The notes: a model not told the origin generated them from the sequence alone. A stretch of DNA of 64,000 nucleotides from Spirochaetales bacterium (GCA_016839055.1 JAEKNX010000005.1:266877-330876); one strand, 5' to 3'; counted from the first letter of the stretch, positions 25,563-34,961 are shown. Made by a program: numbers and translations.

Positions 25563-26288
25563 AAGTAAAGCCTGGCGCAGGAGGGTGCAGAATTCTTCCA
25601 GATCGGGAAACAGCATGCATGCATATCCGTCAAGCGGTGTTGGCATATCGTTTACTATAATAATTTTTCCGCCGCTCTGGACGGTCTCAAGCGGTATTGA
25701 TGCCGCCGGCTGTACAAGGAGCGAAGAACCAAGGACAAGCATTAAATCTGAAGCCGCGGCATGCCTGAAGGCATCTTTGACAGCCTTTCCGGGTAAAGCT
25801 TCCCCGAAAAAGGTAATATCAGGTTTAAGGATTCCGCCGCAGAGCTCGCATGCCGGGAGTTCATCGCGCTGAACAACAGCGGCAATTTTTTCGTAGCTAT
25901 AGGTTTTACCGCAGTTCAGGCACCGGTGGATCGAAGGGGAGCCGTGAACTTCAATAACATTAGAAGAACCCGCTTTCTGGTGAAGCAGATCAATGTTCTG
26001 GGTAATAAGGGTTTTTAGACGGCCTTGATTTTCAAGTTCGGCAAGCAACAGGTGCACAAGGCCGGGGGTCTTGTTTTCTATATTGTATATAAAATCCTTA
26101 GTACGGCTGTAATAAAAAGCAGGATCCTTTAAAAAATATTTTAGGTCAAATATTTTCCCGGCATCTTCATCATTATAAAGACCGTTTTTTCCACGAAAAT
26201 CACGTATTCCTGAAAAAGTTGAAACTCCGGCTCCGGTAAAAGCGCTTATGTATGAAGAATTAGTTATAATATTTCTTAAATCATTCAT
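25560..26288 (-). CDS. Sir2-type NAD-dependent protein deacylase
   Basis: The 242-aa protein has a standard sirtuin core: AFTGAGVSTFSGIRDFRG, TQNIDLLHQKAGSSNVIEVHGSP with the catalytic His, a zinc site formed by CLNCG and CELCG, and PDITFFGEALP. It removes acetyl or related acyl groups from lysines using NAD+. Its gene overlaps the preceding marR-like gene by 4 bases (ATGA), so the two form an operon. Confidence 0.92.
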   Translation of the reverse strand: MNDLRNIITNSSYISAFTGAGVSTFSGIRDFRGKNGLYNDEDAGKIFDLKYFLKDPAFYYSRTKDFIYNIENKTPGLVHLLLAELENQGRLKTLITQNIDLLHQKAGSSNVIEVHGSPSIHRCLNCGKTYSYEKIAAVVQRDELPACELCGGILKPDITFFGEALPGKAVKDAFRHAAASDLMLVLGSSLLVQPAASIPLETVQSGGKIIIVNDMPTPLDGYACMLFPDLEEFCTLLRQALL

Positions 26289-26797
26289 TTATTTATTATA
26301 TTATCATTCAATCCAACAGCCTCAAAGGGAGTTGCCAGAAATGCTGTATCGATCTTCTCGTCAGATTCAGTCATCATATGGGCGATCCTCTGCAACATTG
26401 CCATGATCAGATTTTTTTCCCATTCACAAAGTTTCTCGAATTTATCAATAAAACCCGGATCCAGCAGCGAAGGTTTCTGAGCGAGTATTTCTTGGGCCTT
26501 ATCAGTCACGCTTACAAGTACCATTCTTTTATCATTCTCGGTTTTGCGCCTCCTAAGAACCCCTCTCAGCTCAAGACGTTCAACGATGTTTGCAACAGTA
26601 GCCTGGCTCAGACTTACTTCTTTGGCGAGGGTTCCCAGAGTTATTTCACCCTTATTAGCAATTACCTGTACAAGGATTAGCTGCGGACCGGTTAGACCGT
26701 ATTTTTTTACAAGCTGCTTGGAATGAAGATCTGTACATCTGATTACCTGTCTTAAGGCTATCAGCATGTCATAGTAAATATTTTCTTTGTTCAGCAT
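26285..26797 (-). CDS. MarR-family transcriptional regulator
   Basis: The start at 26797 follows AGGTGAGG by 6 bases, which fits better than the more upstream ATG, and gives 170 residues. The winged-helix region shows GLTGPQLILVQVIANKGEITLGTLAKEVSLSQATVANIVERLELRGVLRR and KRMVLVSVTDKAQEIL. Sequence-specific DNA binding as a dimer is expected. It is co-transcribed with a sirtuin gene, and its ligand is unknown. Confidence 0.88.
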   Translation of the reverse strand: MLNKENIYYDMLIALRQVIRCTDLHSKQLVKKYGLTGPQLILVQVIANKGEITLGTLAKEVSLSQATVANIVERLELRGVLRRRKTENDKRMVLVSVTDKAQEILAQKPSLLDPGFIDKFEKLCEWEKNLIMAMLQRIAHMMTESDEKIDTAFLATPFEAVGLNDNIINK

Positions 26798-26857
26798 AAT
26801 AAACCTCACCTAAAAGGATAGAAATAATATATGTTTAAATCACATTTTTCACAATGA

Positions 26858-28927
26858 TTATTTCTGTAAACTATCATACGCGCTGATAAAACCAGATGCA
26901 GACCATGCTTGAAATGCTTTTCCCATCGGCCGGCCTGTTTTCCCATGCATCCACTCGTTGAATTCCCATTCATTTCTTATTCCCGCCTCATTTATCTTTG
27001 CAAGCCTGTATAATTCTCTTTGTGCAAGATCTCTCATTCCCAGACTATTTACAAATTGAACCCAATATCCGCCGATGAAAGGCCAGACTCCTCCGTTATG
27101 ATAGTGATGAGGTAGGTTTAGAAGATTAACGGTATAATACGGCCGCCAGCCGGGATCCCCGGCATTTACCGGCGGATAAAGATTATTAACCGGTGCAGGT
27201 TCATTGATACCGACGCCCCACATGAAGCCGAAGGCTGTTCGGGCACGTTCGATAGAGATTACATTGAAAAGACCTGCAAGAATATTTCCGAAAACATCAC
27301 ATCTCCAGTCGAAGCCGAAAGGCGTAATCTCGGCTATAAGATACTGGGCTTCTCCGAGACTATACTGTTGTTCCGAGAAATTTTTCAGATTCTCGCTGTT
27401 GATACTCGGCCAGAAATTTCGGTTAATTACTTCTCTTATTATCTGAGCGTTTCTAAGATAACCCTCAGCTTCAGTGTACGAGCCCAGGAGTTCTTCAATT
27501 CTGCCCGCGCATAAATTACAGTAATACCACAATACTTCATCATACAAAACGTTGTAACTTCTACCGAAGAGATCTGTCCAGTCTCCAGCCTCAGGAACCT
27601 CTATAAGATAGTCCGAGTTACTGTCATGAGCCCAAAGCCAGCTCATGATTTTTCGAATTACCCCTGCATATCGCCTCAGGAAATCATAATCACGTTTTGC
27701 TCTTATATAGTTGTATACAGCTATAATAAGCCACAAGCCGCTGTCGATTGAACATATTCCTCCGACCCCTGAATAATCCGGCGAGGAATCATCAATTCGG
27801 ACATTGCTCGGCACCTGTCCGCTGGCCGATACATTATCGAGCAGGGTAACAAGCGTCTGCAGCTGGCAAATCTGTATTTCTTCATCATCTGTTATAGATA
27901 AGGAATTTATTACGGTGATAGATCCGTCGCGACCCCATATGCTGCGGTAGTTTTCATCGGTATTTTTAAAACTGTTATCCGAAAGACTGCATGCGGAAAA
28001 GCCCATGGGAGTAATGTTTTTTTTAAGCGCGTCAACGGCTTTTCCATAAGCAAGCCGAACAAAATCCGCCTGCTCATCATCGAGTCCATTGAAGGTCTCA
28101 GCCTTCAGTACAGCTCTTATTGTGGGAGCAAATCGGCGATGCCCTATATCATGAGTTCTTGTATCAGCAATTTTACAAATCACACCGTAGTGAAGAAGGC
28201 CTTCCAGAATACCGTCGGCAATCGTCTGTTTTGCTATATATGTAGGGACTTTTATTGTAGCGGCATACAGCTCAGGCTGGGCATTCTCGACAACTATTCC
28301 TTTAATGCCCGGAATAAGAAACATGGATGAATCATTACCTGTGTCGCCTCCGACAATAACACTTTCAGCTTCGATTCCAATCTGATCAATAAGCCATTTC
28401 AACGCGTTTCCCTTGTTTGCATATACGGGAAGTATGTCCAGATCACGCGAACTTGAGTAGACAAGATTAACCTTAAGTCCGGCTTTGGTGAGTTCGGAAT
28501 TGACTTCTTTAATTTTTTCCAGAGAGGCGTCATATAGGAACCAGGATGATTTAAACCGGTCCTGGAATTTCGCCGGCTGTTCTTTAATATCTTCAAATGT
28601 ATTTAATATTTCTCTGACCTTTCCTAAATCCCATCCTGTTGTAAGTGTTGATAAAAACTCTTTGATTTGTGAATCTTTTTTGTAATCATATATTAAGGTT
28701 CCGACCCCGCAGATACAGTAATCAGGAGCCGGGAGATCGGAAAAATCTATCAGTTCCAGGGTACTTTTTAGAAGCCTGCCGGAATTATAACACAACAGAG
28801 GCCGTTTTTCCTCTTCAAGACCTTCCCATGTTTTTCTGAACCTTAGAGTTGCGTCCGGATTTCCGGTTAACGTTCCATCAAGATCAAACGAGAGCAGCTG
28901 GATATGCTCTTTCAGCCTTTGTTTCAT
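26858..28927 (-). CDS. HAD (sucrose-phosphate-phosphatase-like) and glycoside hydrolase fusion
   Basis: The 689-aa protein has an N-terminal HAD phosphatase (about 1-245) with SFDLDGTLTGNPDATL, CYNSGR and VIVGGDTGNDSSM, as in sucrose-6-phosphate or mannosylfructose-phosphate phosphatases. The C-terminal half (about 300-680) is an (alpha/alpha)6 glycosidase with WGRDGSITVINSLS, GDWTDLFGRSYNVLYDEVLWY and PHHYHNGGVWPFIGGYW, matching neutral invertase/amylo-alpha-1,6-glucosidase-like enzymes. It would dephosphorylate a disaccharide phosphate and may also cleave it. It overlaps the upstream synthase by 4 bases. Confidence 0.8.
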   Translation of the reverse strand: MKQRLKEHIQLLSFDLDGTLTGNPDATLRFRKTWEGLEEEKRPLLCYNSGRLLKSTLELIDFSDLPAPDYCICGVGTLIYDYKKDSQIKEFLSTLTTGWDLGKVREILNTFEDIKEQPAKFQDRFKSSWFLYDASLEKIKEVNSELTKAGLKVNLVYSSSRDLDILPVYANKGNALKWLIDQIGIEAESVIVGGDTGNDSSMFLIPGIKGIVVENAQPELYAATIKVPTYIAKQTIADGILEGLLHYGVICKIADTRTHDIGHRRFAPTIRAVLKAETFNGLDDEQADFVRLAYGKAVDALKKNITPMGFSACSLSDNSFKNTDENYRSIWGRDGSITVINSLSITDDEEIQICQLQTLVTLLDNVSASGQVPSNVRIDDSSPDYSGVGGICSIDSGLWLIIAVYNYIRAKRDYDFLRRYAGVIRKIMSWLWAHDSNSDYLIEVPEAGDWTDLFGRSYNVLYDEVLWYYCNLCAGRIEELLGSYTEAEGYLRNAQIIREVINRNFWPSINSENLKNFSEQQYSLGEAQYLIAEITPFGFDWRCDVFGNILAGLFNVISIERARTAFGFMWGVGINEPAPVNNLYPPVNAGDPGWRPYYTVNLLNLPHHYHNGGVWPFIGGYWVQFVNSLGMRDLAQRELYRLAKINEAGIRNEWEFNEWMHGKTGRPMGKAFQAWSASGFISAYDSLQK

Positions 28928-30273
28928 AGGTTTTCTGACTTCACATTAGCCAGTAGTCTCGATGCTATTTCTGCCCAGGAGAATTGTTCTCTGGCAATTC
29001 TGCTTCCTTCCTCGGAGAGATGCAGTCCTATACCCTGATGTTTTAAAACAGCAGCCATATCAGAGGCCATTGCCTCAGGCTTGAAAGGGTCGGTAACAAT
29101 CGCGTGCTTCCCATCTTCAAGAACTTCACACAGGCCTCCGTGTTTTGTTACCAGGGTAGGGGTTCCGCAGGCCATAGCTTCTACCGCGGTCATCCCGAAG
29201 GGTTCATATCTGCTTGATAAAACGAATAGATCCGAGGCGCGATAGATATCGGCAAGTTCTTCATCAGGAATAAAACCTATGAAATGAATTTTGTCTTTGA
29301 TATTGTATATTTCTACAATTTTTAAAATATTCTGAAATATTTCCTCTTCTACCTCTGATCTGTCATCGTGACCAATTGCGAGTATCAGTTGAGCGTCGAA
29401 GTGATTGGTGACAAGCAGTCCGAAAGATTCAACAAGTAAATCCAGCCCCTTGTTATGAGCTAGCCGGGATAAAGCGAGAATACAGTTATCTTTAAAATTA
29501 AATTTCTCCTTCAGCATTGTCTTTGAAGCCTCAGCCATCGGATAAAATTTATTATCATCATAACCCGGCGGTATCATCTCTATCTTTTTACGCGGTAGAT
29601 TATAATCTGCTGCAATTATATCTTTCTGGATTGGTGTAGTGGCTACTATATTATCAGCACTGTTGAATATATTTGTTTCAGTCCCTATTCTCACGCTGAA
29701 ATTATACTGTTCTTCAAAACTATCCATACTCTCTGGGTAATCCCTTTCCATTTTTTTCTTTTTCCAGCTTCCTAGTGAATGAGGAGTATGAATATGTGAT
29801 ATTGAAAGTCTTTTAGACAGTTCCTGACCGGCATATCCGGCATCCCAGTAATGACTGTTAATAAACAAATATTTTTTTTGATTACTTTTGATAAATGAAA
29901 AAGCGTTTTCAATCCACTCATCCATGCTGTCGATCATGTATTCTTTCGGAATGAAATTATTTCCTCCGCAAGGTATTCGAATAATATTAACACCTTCTGC
30001 GACCTTTTCATTTATAACCTGATCCTCAAAAAGTCTTGTGTAGATATCAACGGTGTAACCTAGTCGGGCCAGTACTTTTGATAATTCAAGAACATATACA
30101 ACCTGACCTCCGGTGTCGGGAGCACCCAGTGGTGGTTCTGCGGATACATATCCATGCGTTGATATCATGGCTATGCTGTTAAAATGCGATCCTTCCGCGT
30201 CCGCGTCCGAATCAGGGATTATCTGGTCTTTCTTCCGTTTTTTATTACTTTTATATTTCAGTGAGATATTCAA
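28924..30273 (-). CDS. GT4 glycosyltransferase, sucrose- or mannosylfructose-phosphate synthase type
   Basis: The 449-aa protein opens with a low-complexity charged tail and then ISTHGYVSAEPPLG and DTGGQVVYVLELSKVL. It continues with RIPCGGNNFIPKEYM, SHYWDAGYAGQ, HTPHSLGSWKK, ALSRLAHNKGLDLLVESF and SSRYEPFGMTAVEAMACGTPTL (nucleotide-sugar binding E-x7-E). This is the disaccharide-phosphate synthase branch of GT4. PPLGAPDTGGQ is closest to the mannosylfructose-phosphate subtype in my memory. Together with the phosphatase-glycosidase fusion it likely makes an osmoprotectant. It is divergent from an OpuC-type transporter, supporting an osmotic role. Confidence 0.8.
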   Translation of the reverse strand: MNISLKYKSNKKRKKDQIIPDSDADAEGSHFNSIAMISTHGYVSAEPPLGAPDTGGQVVYVLELSKVLARLGYTVDIYTRLFEDQVINEKVAEGVNIIRIPCGGNNFIPKEYMIDSMDEWIENAFSFIKSNQKKYLFINSHYWDAGYAGQELSKRLSISHIHTPHSLGSWKKKKMERDYPESMDSFEEQYNFSVRIGTETNIFNSADNIVATTPIQKDIIAADYNLPRKKIEMIPPGYDDNKFYPMAEASKTMLKEKFNFKDNCILALSRLAHNKGLDLLVESFGLLVTNHFDAQLILAIGHDDRSEVEEEIFQNILKIVEIYNIKDKIHFIGFIPDEELADIYRASDLFVLSSRYEPFGMTAVEAMACGTPTLVTKHGGLCEVLEDGKHAIVTDPFKPEAMASDMAAVLKHQGIGLHLSEEGSRIAREQFSWAEIASRLLANVKSENL

Positions 30274-30449
30274 AACATCCTCCTTAGGTTGTTTTTATTA
30301 TGGAACATTCTACTTATGTTTACAATACTTAGTTTCTGTACTGCATAATTAATAAGAATGAATTTATTTTGAATTATATAAGTTGTTATTTATATATGTA
30401 ATTATTAAAAATACTAATATTTAAAACATTAAGAATAGAATGCTATGTC

Positions 30450-30478
30450 TTGTAATTAGTTATGTATTGTAATATAAT
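30450..30478 (+). promoter_or_regulatory. Sigma-70 type promoter of the opuC-like operon
   Basis: TTGTAA (30450-30455), 17-bp spacer, TATAAT (30473-30478). The predicted start of transcription at about 30485 leaves a leader of about 20 nt before a GGAGG site at 30493-30497. The rest of the 230-bp gap between the divergent genes is AT-rich and otherwise empty. Confidence 0.65.
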
Positions 30479-30503
30479 TGTTCAAAAGTAATGGAGGCAA
30501 TAT

Positions 30504-31181
30504 ATCAGCATATTTGAATATCTAGGATATTACGGCAGTAGTATAGGAGAACAGTTTCTCCGACATCTTCTGATTATTTTTCTGAGCATACCACCTTCGA
30601 TAATAATTAGTGTGCCAATAGGATTTTTCATCTCCAATAGGCCGAGGGCTGCAAGGGTGGTTTTATATATCGCCAGTATTTTGATGACAATTCCGTCACT
30701 CGCGTTGTTTGGACTGATGGTGGTTCTGCTTGCACCGGTAAAACTTGGAATCGGCATTACTCCGGCAATTCTTGCAATAATGATTTATTCCCTGCTTCCA
30801 ATTATCAGAAACACTTATACCGCTCTTAATCAGGTTAATCCCCGTATGATCGAAGCCGCTAAAGGAATAGGGATGACACAAATTCAGATTCTATTAAAAA
30901 TAAAACTCCCTCTCTCAATACCTGTAATCATGGCGGGCGTTAGGAACGCTATCGTACTCGGCATCAGTGTTGCGACCTTTGCCTCTCTAGTTGGCGCAGG
31001 AGGTCTTGGATACTTCATTTTTTCTGGTATCAGCAGAACTAATTTTTATATGATTCTGACCGGAACAATTCTTGTATCATTTCTTGGAATAGGCATGAAC
31101 TATCTTCTTATGAAAACTGAAGACTGGCTGACTCCCAGGGGGCTGAAAATTACATCGATAACCGAAGGAAGAAAAAAATGA
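30504..31181 (+). CDS. Glycine betaine/carnitine/choline ABC permease (OpuC type), non-standard start
   Basis: The frame encodes a typical OpuCB/CD membrane protein. Helices start at FLRHLLIIFLSIPPSIII and the permease loop is EAAKGIGMTQIQILLKIKLPLSIPVIMAG. The first standard start (GTG, 30612) would delete the first helix. Upstream the frame stays open to a stop at 30489 and aligns with the start of the second permease (S-IFEYL versus MFFEYL). An ATC at 30504 lies 6 bases after GGAGG, and ATA at 30510 is the other option. The promoter spacing also favours an early start. Exact initiation is uncertain. It partners with the next three genes. Confidence 0.75.
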   Translation: MSIFEYLGYYGSSIGEQFLRHLLIIFLSIPPSIIISVPIGFFISNRPRAARVVLYIASILMTIPSLALFGLMVVLLAPVKLGIGITPAILAIMIYSLLPIIRNTYTALNQVNPRMIEAAKGIGMTQIQILLKIKLPLSIPVIMAGVRNAIVLGISVATFASLVGAGGLGYFIFSGISRTNFYMILTGTILVSFLGIGMNYLLMKTEDWLTPRGLKITSITEGRKK

Positions 31182-32275
31182 TTGAGCTGAAAAATCTAAC
31201 CCGAAAATATGGAAAAAAGATTGCAGTTAACAAACTTAACATGACAATGGATAAACACCGAATTACAATGCTTATAGGGCCGTCGGGCTGCGGAAAAACA
31301 ACAACCTTGAAAATGATAAACAGGCTCATTGAATCAACTGAGGGTGATATAATTATAAATGGAGAATCAATCTATAATCTTGACGCTGTGCAGTTGCGCC
31401 GCAGCATAGGTTATGTAATACAGGAAATCGGGCTTTTTCCCCATATGAATGTATTTGACAATATTGCAGCCGTGCCTCGTCTTCTTCAATGGAATGAAAA
31501 GAAAATAAAAAGCAGAGTCGAAGATCTGCTTGATTTGGTGACTCTTAATACTTCATATATGTATAAGTATCCTCTCCAGCTTTCAGGCGGAGAAAGTCAG
31601 CGTGTGGGCCTGGCAAGAGCATTGGCCGCTGATCCTGAAATACTATTGATGGATGAACCATTTGGGGCTATTGATCCTATAAACAGGGCGAAACTTCATG
31701 AGTCATTCATGTCAATTCAGGAAAAGATTAAAAAAACAATTGTCTTTGTAACTCATGACATAAATGAGGCAATTAAACTGGGAGATAAAATCGCAATCCT
31801 CAAAAACGGTGACCTCATACAGCACGACAATGTAAATAATATTCTCTATGAACCGGAGAATGAATTTGTAGAAAAACTCCTTGGTCACGACAGAAATATA
31901 AAGGCTCTTGTTCTTAAGAAAAACAAGGACTACATCCAGCGTGATGGTTTTCTTGTTGTAAAACGCGGGGAAAAACCGGAAAAGGTCCTGGATTTAATTA
32001 CTGCCGCCGGAAAAAAATCAGCACTGGCAGTAGACAGTGAAGGGCGCTTTGAAGGTGAGTTCTTCACCAGAATAAGCAAGCATACAAAGGAATTACGTCT
32101 TGAGTTCAATGATGAAATAGTGAGCCTTGAGAAGAACGGTAATCTTCAGGAAACCCTGTCGCTCATGATTGAAACAGGCGAGAGCATTATGCCGGTCACC
32201 AGCAATAAAAATAATTTCGAAGGCATTATCAATCTGAATGATATTTTCTCTGAACTTGGAAGCGGGGAGAAATAA
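31178..32275 (+). CDS. opuCA: OpuC-type compatible-solute ABC transporter ATPase
   Basis: The 365-aa protein has Walker A GPSGCGKTTTLKMINRL, the Q-loop VIQEIGLFP, signature LSGGESQRVGLARAL, Walker B ILLMDEPFGAID and switch His in VFVTHDINEAIKLGD. The C-terminal 100 residues resemble the degenerate CBS region that senses ionic strength in this family. It overlaps the first permease by 4 bases and is followed 2 bases later by the second. Confidence 0.93.
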   Translation: MIELKNLTRKYGKKIAVNKLNMTMDKHRITMLIGPSGCGKTTTLKMINRLIESTEGDIIINGESIYNLDAVQLRRSIGYVIQEIGLFPHMNVFDNIAAVPRLLQWNEKKIKSRVEDLLDLVTLNTSYMYKYPLQLSGGESQRVGLARALAADPEILLMDEPFGAIDPINRAKLHESFMSIQEKIKKTIVFVTHDINEAIKLGDKIAILKNGDLIQHDNVNNILYEPENEFVEKLLGHDRNIKALVLKKNKDYIQRDGFLVVKRGEKPEKVLDLITAAGKKSALAVDSEGRFEGEFFTRISKHTKELRLEFNDEIVSLEKNGNLQETLSLMIETGESIMPVTSNKNNFEGIINLNDIFSELGSGEK

Positions 32276-32277
32276 CA

Positions 32278-32925
32278 ATGTTCTTTGAATATCTGATTAA
32301 TAATCAGGCAGAAATCCTACGTATGATCATACAGCATCTTTTTCTTTTCAGTGTATCGACCATGATTGCAATTATTTCCGGTATTTTTATTTCAATTATT
32401 TCAACCCTTGAAGGTTATGAAAAGTTCGGACGTGTACTGCTCACGGTATCGGGTATGGCCCAGGCTGTTCCGTCGATAGCAGTCGTAGCTCTTGTTTTTC
32501 TGGTTGTAGGAATTGGAATGAAACCAGCCATTATCGCGCTTATTATTTACAGTATCGTTCCGATTATATTCAATACCTCATCCGGGCTGCTCAGCGTGAA
32601 TGCAAAGACAATCGAGGCGGCCAGAGGAGTCGGTTTTACAAATAACCAGATTCTCTGGAAGATAAAGATGCCCATTGCCTCTCCTGTCATAATTGCTGGA
32701 ATACGCAGCGCGGCGACGATTAATATCGGAACAGCAACGATAGCATCTCTTATAGGCGGCGGAGGCCTCGGAGATCTTATCTTCATAGGGATAAAGCTGC
32801 AGAAACATCATATCACAATCATTGGAGCGGTTTTAACAGCTCTAATTGCCATAATCGTAGATATTAGTCTTCAGGCCGCTGGGAAAAAGATTATCCCCAG
32901 AGGATTAGCAATAGTCACAAAATAA
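32278..32925 (+). CDS. OpuC-type ABC permease, second subunit
   Basis: The 215-aa protein has about six helices and the conserved cytoplasmic loop EAARGVGFTNNQILWKIKMPIASPVIIAGIR, followed by the glycine-rich ASLIGGGGLG segment. It pairs with the first permease to form the channel for glycine betaine, choline or similar solutes. ATG follows the ATPase stop after two bases. Confidence 0.92.
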   Translation: MFFEYLINNQAEILRMIIQHLFLFSVSTMIAIISGIFISIISTLEGYEKFGRVLLTVSGMAQAVPSIAVVALVFLVVGIGMKPAIIALIIYSIVPIIFNTSSGLLSVNAKTIEAARGVGFTNNQILWKIKMPIASPVIIAGIRSAATINIGTATIASLIGGGGLGDLIFIGIKLQKHHITIIGAVLTALIAIIVDISLQAAGKKIIPRGLAIVTK

Positions 32926-32936
32926 AGGAGAAATAT

Positions 32937-33833
32937 ATGAAAAAATTATTAATTGTTCTACTGATGCTCAGCCTGATAGCAGGTTTCGCGGTAGCGACTG
33001 GAACACAGGAAAAGAAGGAACTGACAGTAGGAGCGAAAAACTTTACTGAACAGTATGTTTCGGGTAATCTAATTGCGCTTCTGCTTGAAGAAAATGGGTT
33101 TGAAATTAAGAAACAATTCGGTACAGGTTCAGCTATAACCAGGGACGGACTATTAACCGGACAAACTGACCTTTATGCTGAGTACACAGGAACAGCCTGG
33201 CAGGTTTACTTAAAGCATGAGGAAATAGTTAACAGTCCTGTCGATCTTTACAATAAGGTGAAAGCTGAAGATGAGGCCAACGGTATAATATGGCTTGACA
33301 GGTGGCCGCTGAATGATACTTACGCGCTCGCGGTTAAAAAAGATTCAGTGTCAAAATTCGGAACATCAATAAGCTCTCTTGGGAAATATATTACGAAAAA
33401 TCCGGAAAAAGTCCTTGTTGGTCTTGACTCTGAGTTTTATGAAAGGCCGGACGGATTTTTCGGAATGGCGTCAGTTTATGGCTTCGAACTCGAAAAAAAA
33501 TATGTTAAAACCATGGATCTAGGACTCGGCTATGAAGCCCTGAACCGTGATCAGGTAAACGTAGCCATGGTGTTCTCAACTGACGGTCTTCTTAAGAAAT
33601 TTGATCTTCAGGTGCTCGAGGACGACAAGAACTTTTTCCCGGTTTACAACTTAGCTGTTACCGTAAGAAAGGAAATCCTTGAAATGTATCCTGAAATAGA
33701 AGAAATACTGAGGCCGCTGGCTGTAATGGATGATGTTACCATGCAGAATCTTAACTACCAGGTTGACGCCGAAGGACTGCCTGCTGAGGTCGTTGCTAAA
33801 AAGTATCTGCAGGAGAAAGGACTTATTAAATAA
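32937..33833 (+). CDS. OpuC-type solute-binding protein
   Basis: The 298-aa protein has an export signal (about 22 residues, ending AVATGTQE). It carries the substrate-binding fold of the glycine-betaine/choline family (OpuAC-like): LTVGAKNFTEQYVSGNLIALLLEENGF, GLLTGQTDLYAEYTGTAW and FYERPDGFFGMASVYGF. No cysteine follows the signal, so it is probably not a lipoprotein. It completes the four-gene operon. Confidence 0.92.
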   Translation: MKKLLIVLLMLSLIAGFAVATGTQEKKELTVGAKNFTEQYVSGNLIALLLEENGFEIKKQFGTGSAITRDGLLTGQTDLYAEYTGTAWQVYLKHEEIVNSPVDLYNKVKAEDEANGIIWLDRWPLNDTYALAVKKDSVSKFGTSISSLGKYITKNPEKVLVGLDSEFYERPDGFFGMASVYGFELEKKYVKTMDLGLGYEALNRDQVNVAMVFSTDGLLKKFDLQVLEDDKNFFPVYNLAVTVRKEILEMYPEIEEILRPLAVMDDVTMQNLNYQVDAEGLPAEVVAKKYLQEKGLIK

Positions 33834-33845
33834 AGATTTATTGAG

Positions 33846-33878
33846 GCAATTTCAAAAGTCAGTGACTTTTAAAATTGC
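33846..33878 (+). other. Hairpin after the opuC operon
   Basis: GCAATTTCAAAAGTCA pairs with TGACTTTTAAAATTGC with one mismatch and a one-base loop. It lies 13 bases after the solute-binding-protein stop codon and has no T-run. It may protect the message 3' end. Confidence 0.5.
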
Positions 33879-33971
33879 AACCTTAGATGTTAAGGAGTAT
33901 TTTTTAGCAATTCATATACTGTATGTAATTAATGCAATGGTGGTAAAAAAGGCTCTACTAAGCAAAGATTT

Positions 33972-34013
33972 AAAAAGCAAAGACTGTCATTGCCGTCAGT
34001 TTTTGCTTTTTTT
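33972..34013 (+). terminator. Probable terminator of the opuC operon
   Basis: AAAAAGCAAAGACTG and a CAGTTTTTGCTTTTTTT tail form an imperfect hairpin followed by a T-run. The stem has one bulge, so strength is uncertain. Confidence 0.6.
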
Positions 34014-34042
34014 AAAATAAATATAAAAGGATTAATATTATT

Positions 34043-34186
34043 TTGGAAACTGAAAACAAGGAAAGCATTATTTTCAACTGCCCGGAGTGCAGTCTTAAGT
34101 TACGTGTAGATATAGAACACGCGGGTATTACCGCCAGATGCCCAAACTGCGGAAAGCGAATAAAGATACCGGCAAAGAATAAATAA
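34043..34186 (+). CDS. Small zinc-ribbon protein (47 aa)
   Basis: A TTG-initiated frame encodes 47 residues with two C-x2-C pairs (FNCPECSLKLR and ARCPNCGKRIKIP), the layout of MJ0042/zinc-ribbon domains. It ends two bases before the flavodoxin-like gene, so they may be co-translated. The initiation site is weak (AAAGGA about 13 bases upstream). Function is unknown; zinc binding is likely. Confidence 0.6.
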   Translation: METENKESIIFNCPECSLKLRVDIEHAGITARCPNCGKRIKIPAKNK

Positions 34187-34188
34187 AA

Positions 34189-34785
34189 ATGAAAATACTT
34201 GCCATAGTCGGAAGCAGACGTAAAAACGGAAATACAGCAGCACTGGTAGAAAGGGCACTCGAGCCTTTTAGGGAGGATGGCTCGGATATTGAAATTATAT
34301 ATCCAGGTGAGCTCAATATTGAAGGATGCAGCGGTTGTGAGGGTTGTTCAAAAACCGGCCTTTGTGTTGTAAATGATGATATGCAGCCGATCTACAGGAA
34401 AATTCTTGAGGCGGATGCAATAATAGCCGGTTCGCCTACATATTTTTACAATATGACCTCTGATATGAAAAAATTTATCGACAGATGTTATTGTTTCTTC
34501 TCATTTGATAAAAATGATCGTTCAGTCTGGATAAGCCGCTTGTCCAAAGGCAAACTTAAACTTGCAGGCTTGTTCGCCATTTGTGAGCAGAACAGCAGCG
34601 AAGACATGGGTTATACCTCCGATGCTATGAAATCAGCATTCGAAGCTCTAGGGTTCAGGATTGTCTTTACCCAGAAGGTTCTCCATGTTTTTAAGGCGGG
34701 TGATATTTTGAAAAATGAAAATGACCTGAGGACAGCCTTTGGTAACGGCCTTAAATTACTAAAAACCCTAAAATTAAATTCATAA
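34189..34785 (+). CDS. NAD(P)H-dependent FMN reductase/flavodoxin-family protein
   Basis: The 198-aa protein starts MKILAIVGSRRKNGNTAALVERAL, the FMN phosphate loop. Continued family hits are GCSGCEGCSKTGLC (a cysteine cluster as in iron-sulfur flavoproteins), DDMQPIYRKILEADAIIAGSPTYF and FIDRCYCFF. The four cysteines could bind a [4Fe-4S] cluster. It may take part in redox reactions of anaerobic metabolism. Confidence 0.85.
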   Translation: MKILAIVGSRRKNGNTAALVERALEPFREDGSDIEIIYPGELNIEGCSGCEGCSKTGLCVVNDDMQPIYRKILEADAIIAGSPTYFYNMTSDMKKFIDRCYCFFSFDKNDRSVWISRLSKGKLKLAGLFAICEQNSSEDMGYTSDAMKSAFEALGFRIVFTQKVLHVFKAGDILKNENDLRTAFGNGLKLLKTLKLNS

Positions 34786-34961
34786 TCGACATTATTATAA
34801 AAAATATTTGAAAATTAATTCTTCTTATGATGTATCTTTTAACTGATTTGGATCATGAAGTATACAGCTAAAAGATTTCTCATACCCTTGACAGCAGATT
34901 TTTCATTGTGGTAATTTGTTTGAACTGCTATAATTAATGAAACCAAATCTAAGGAGATTCT

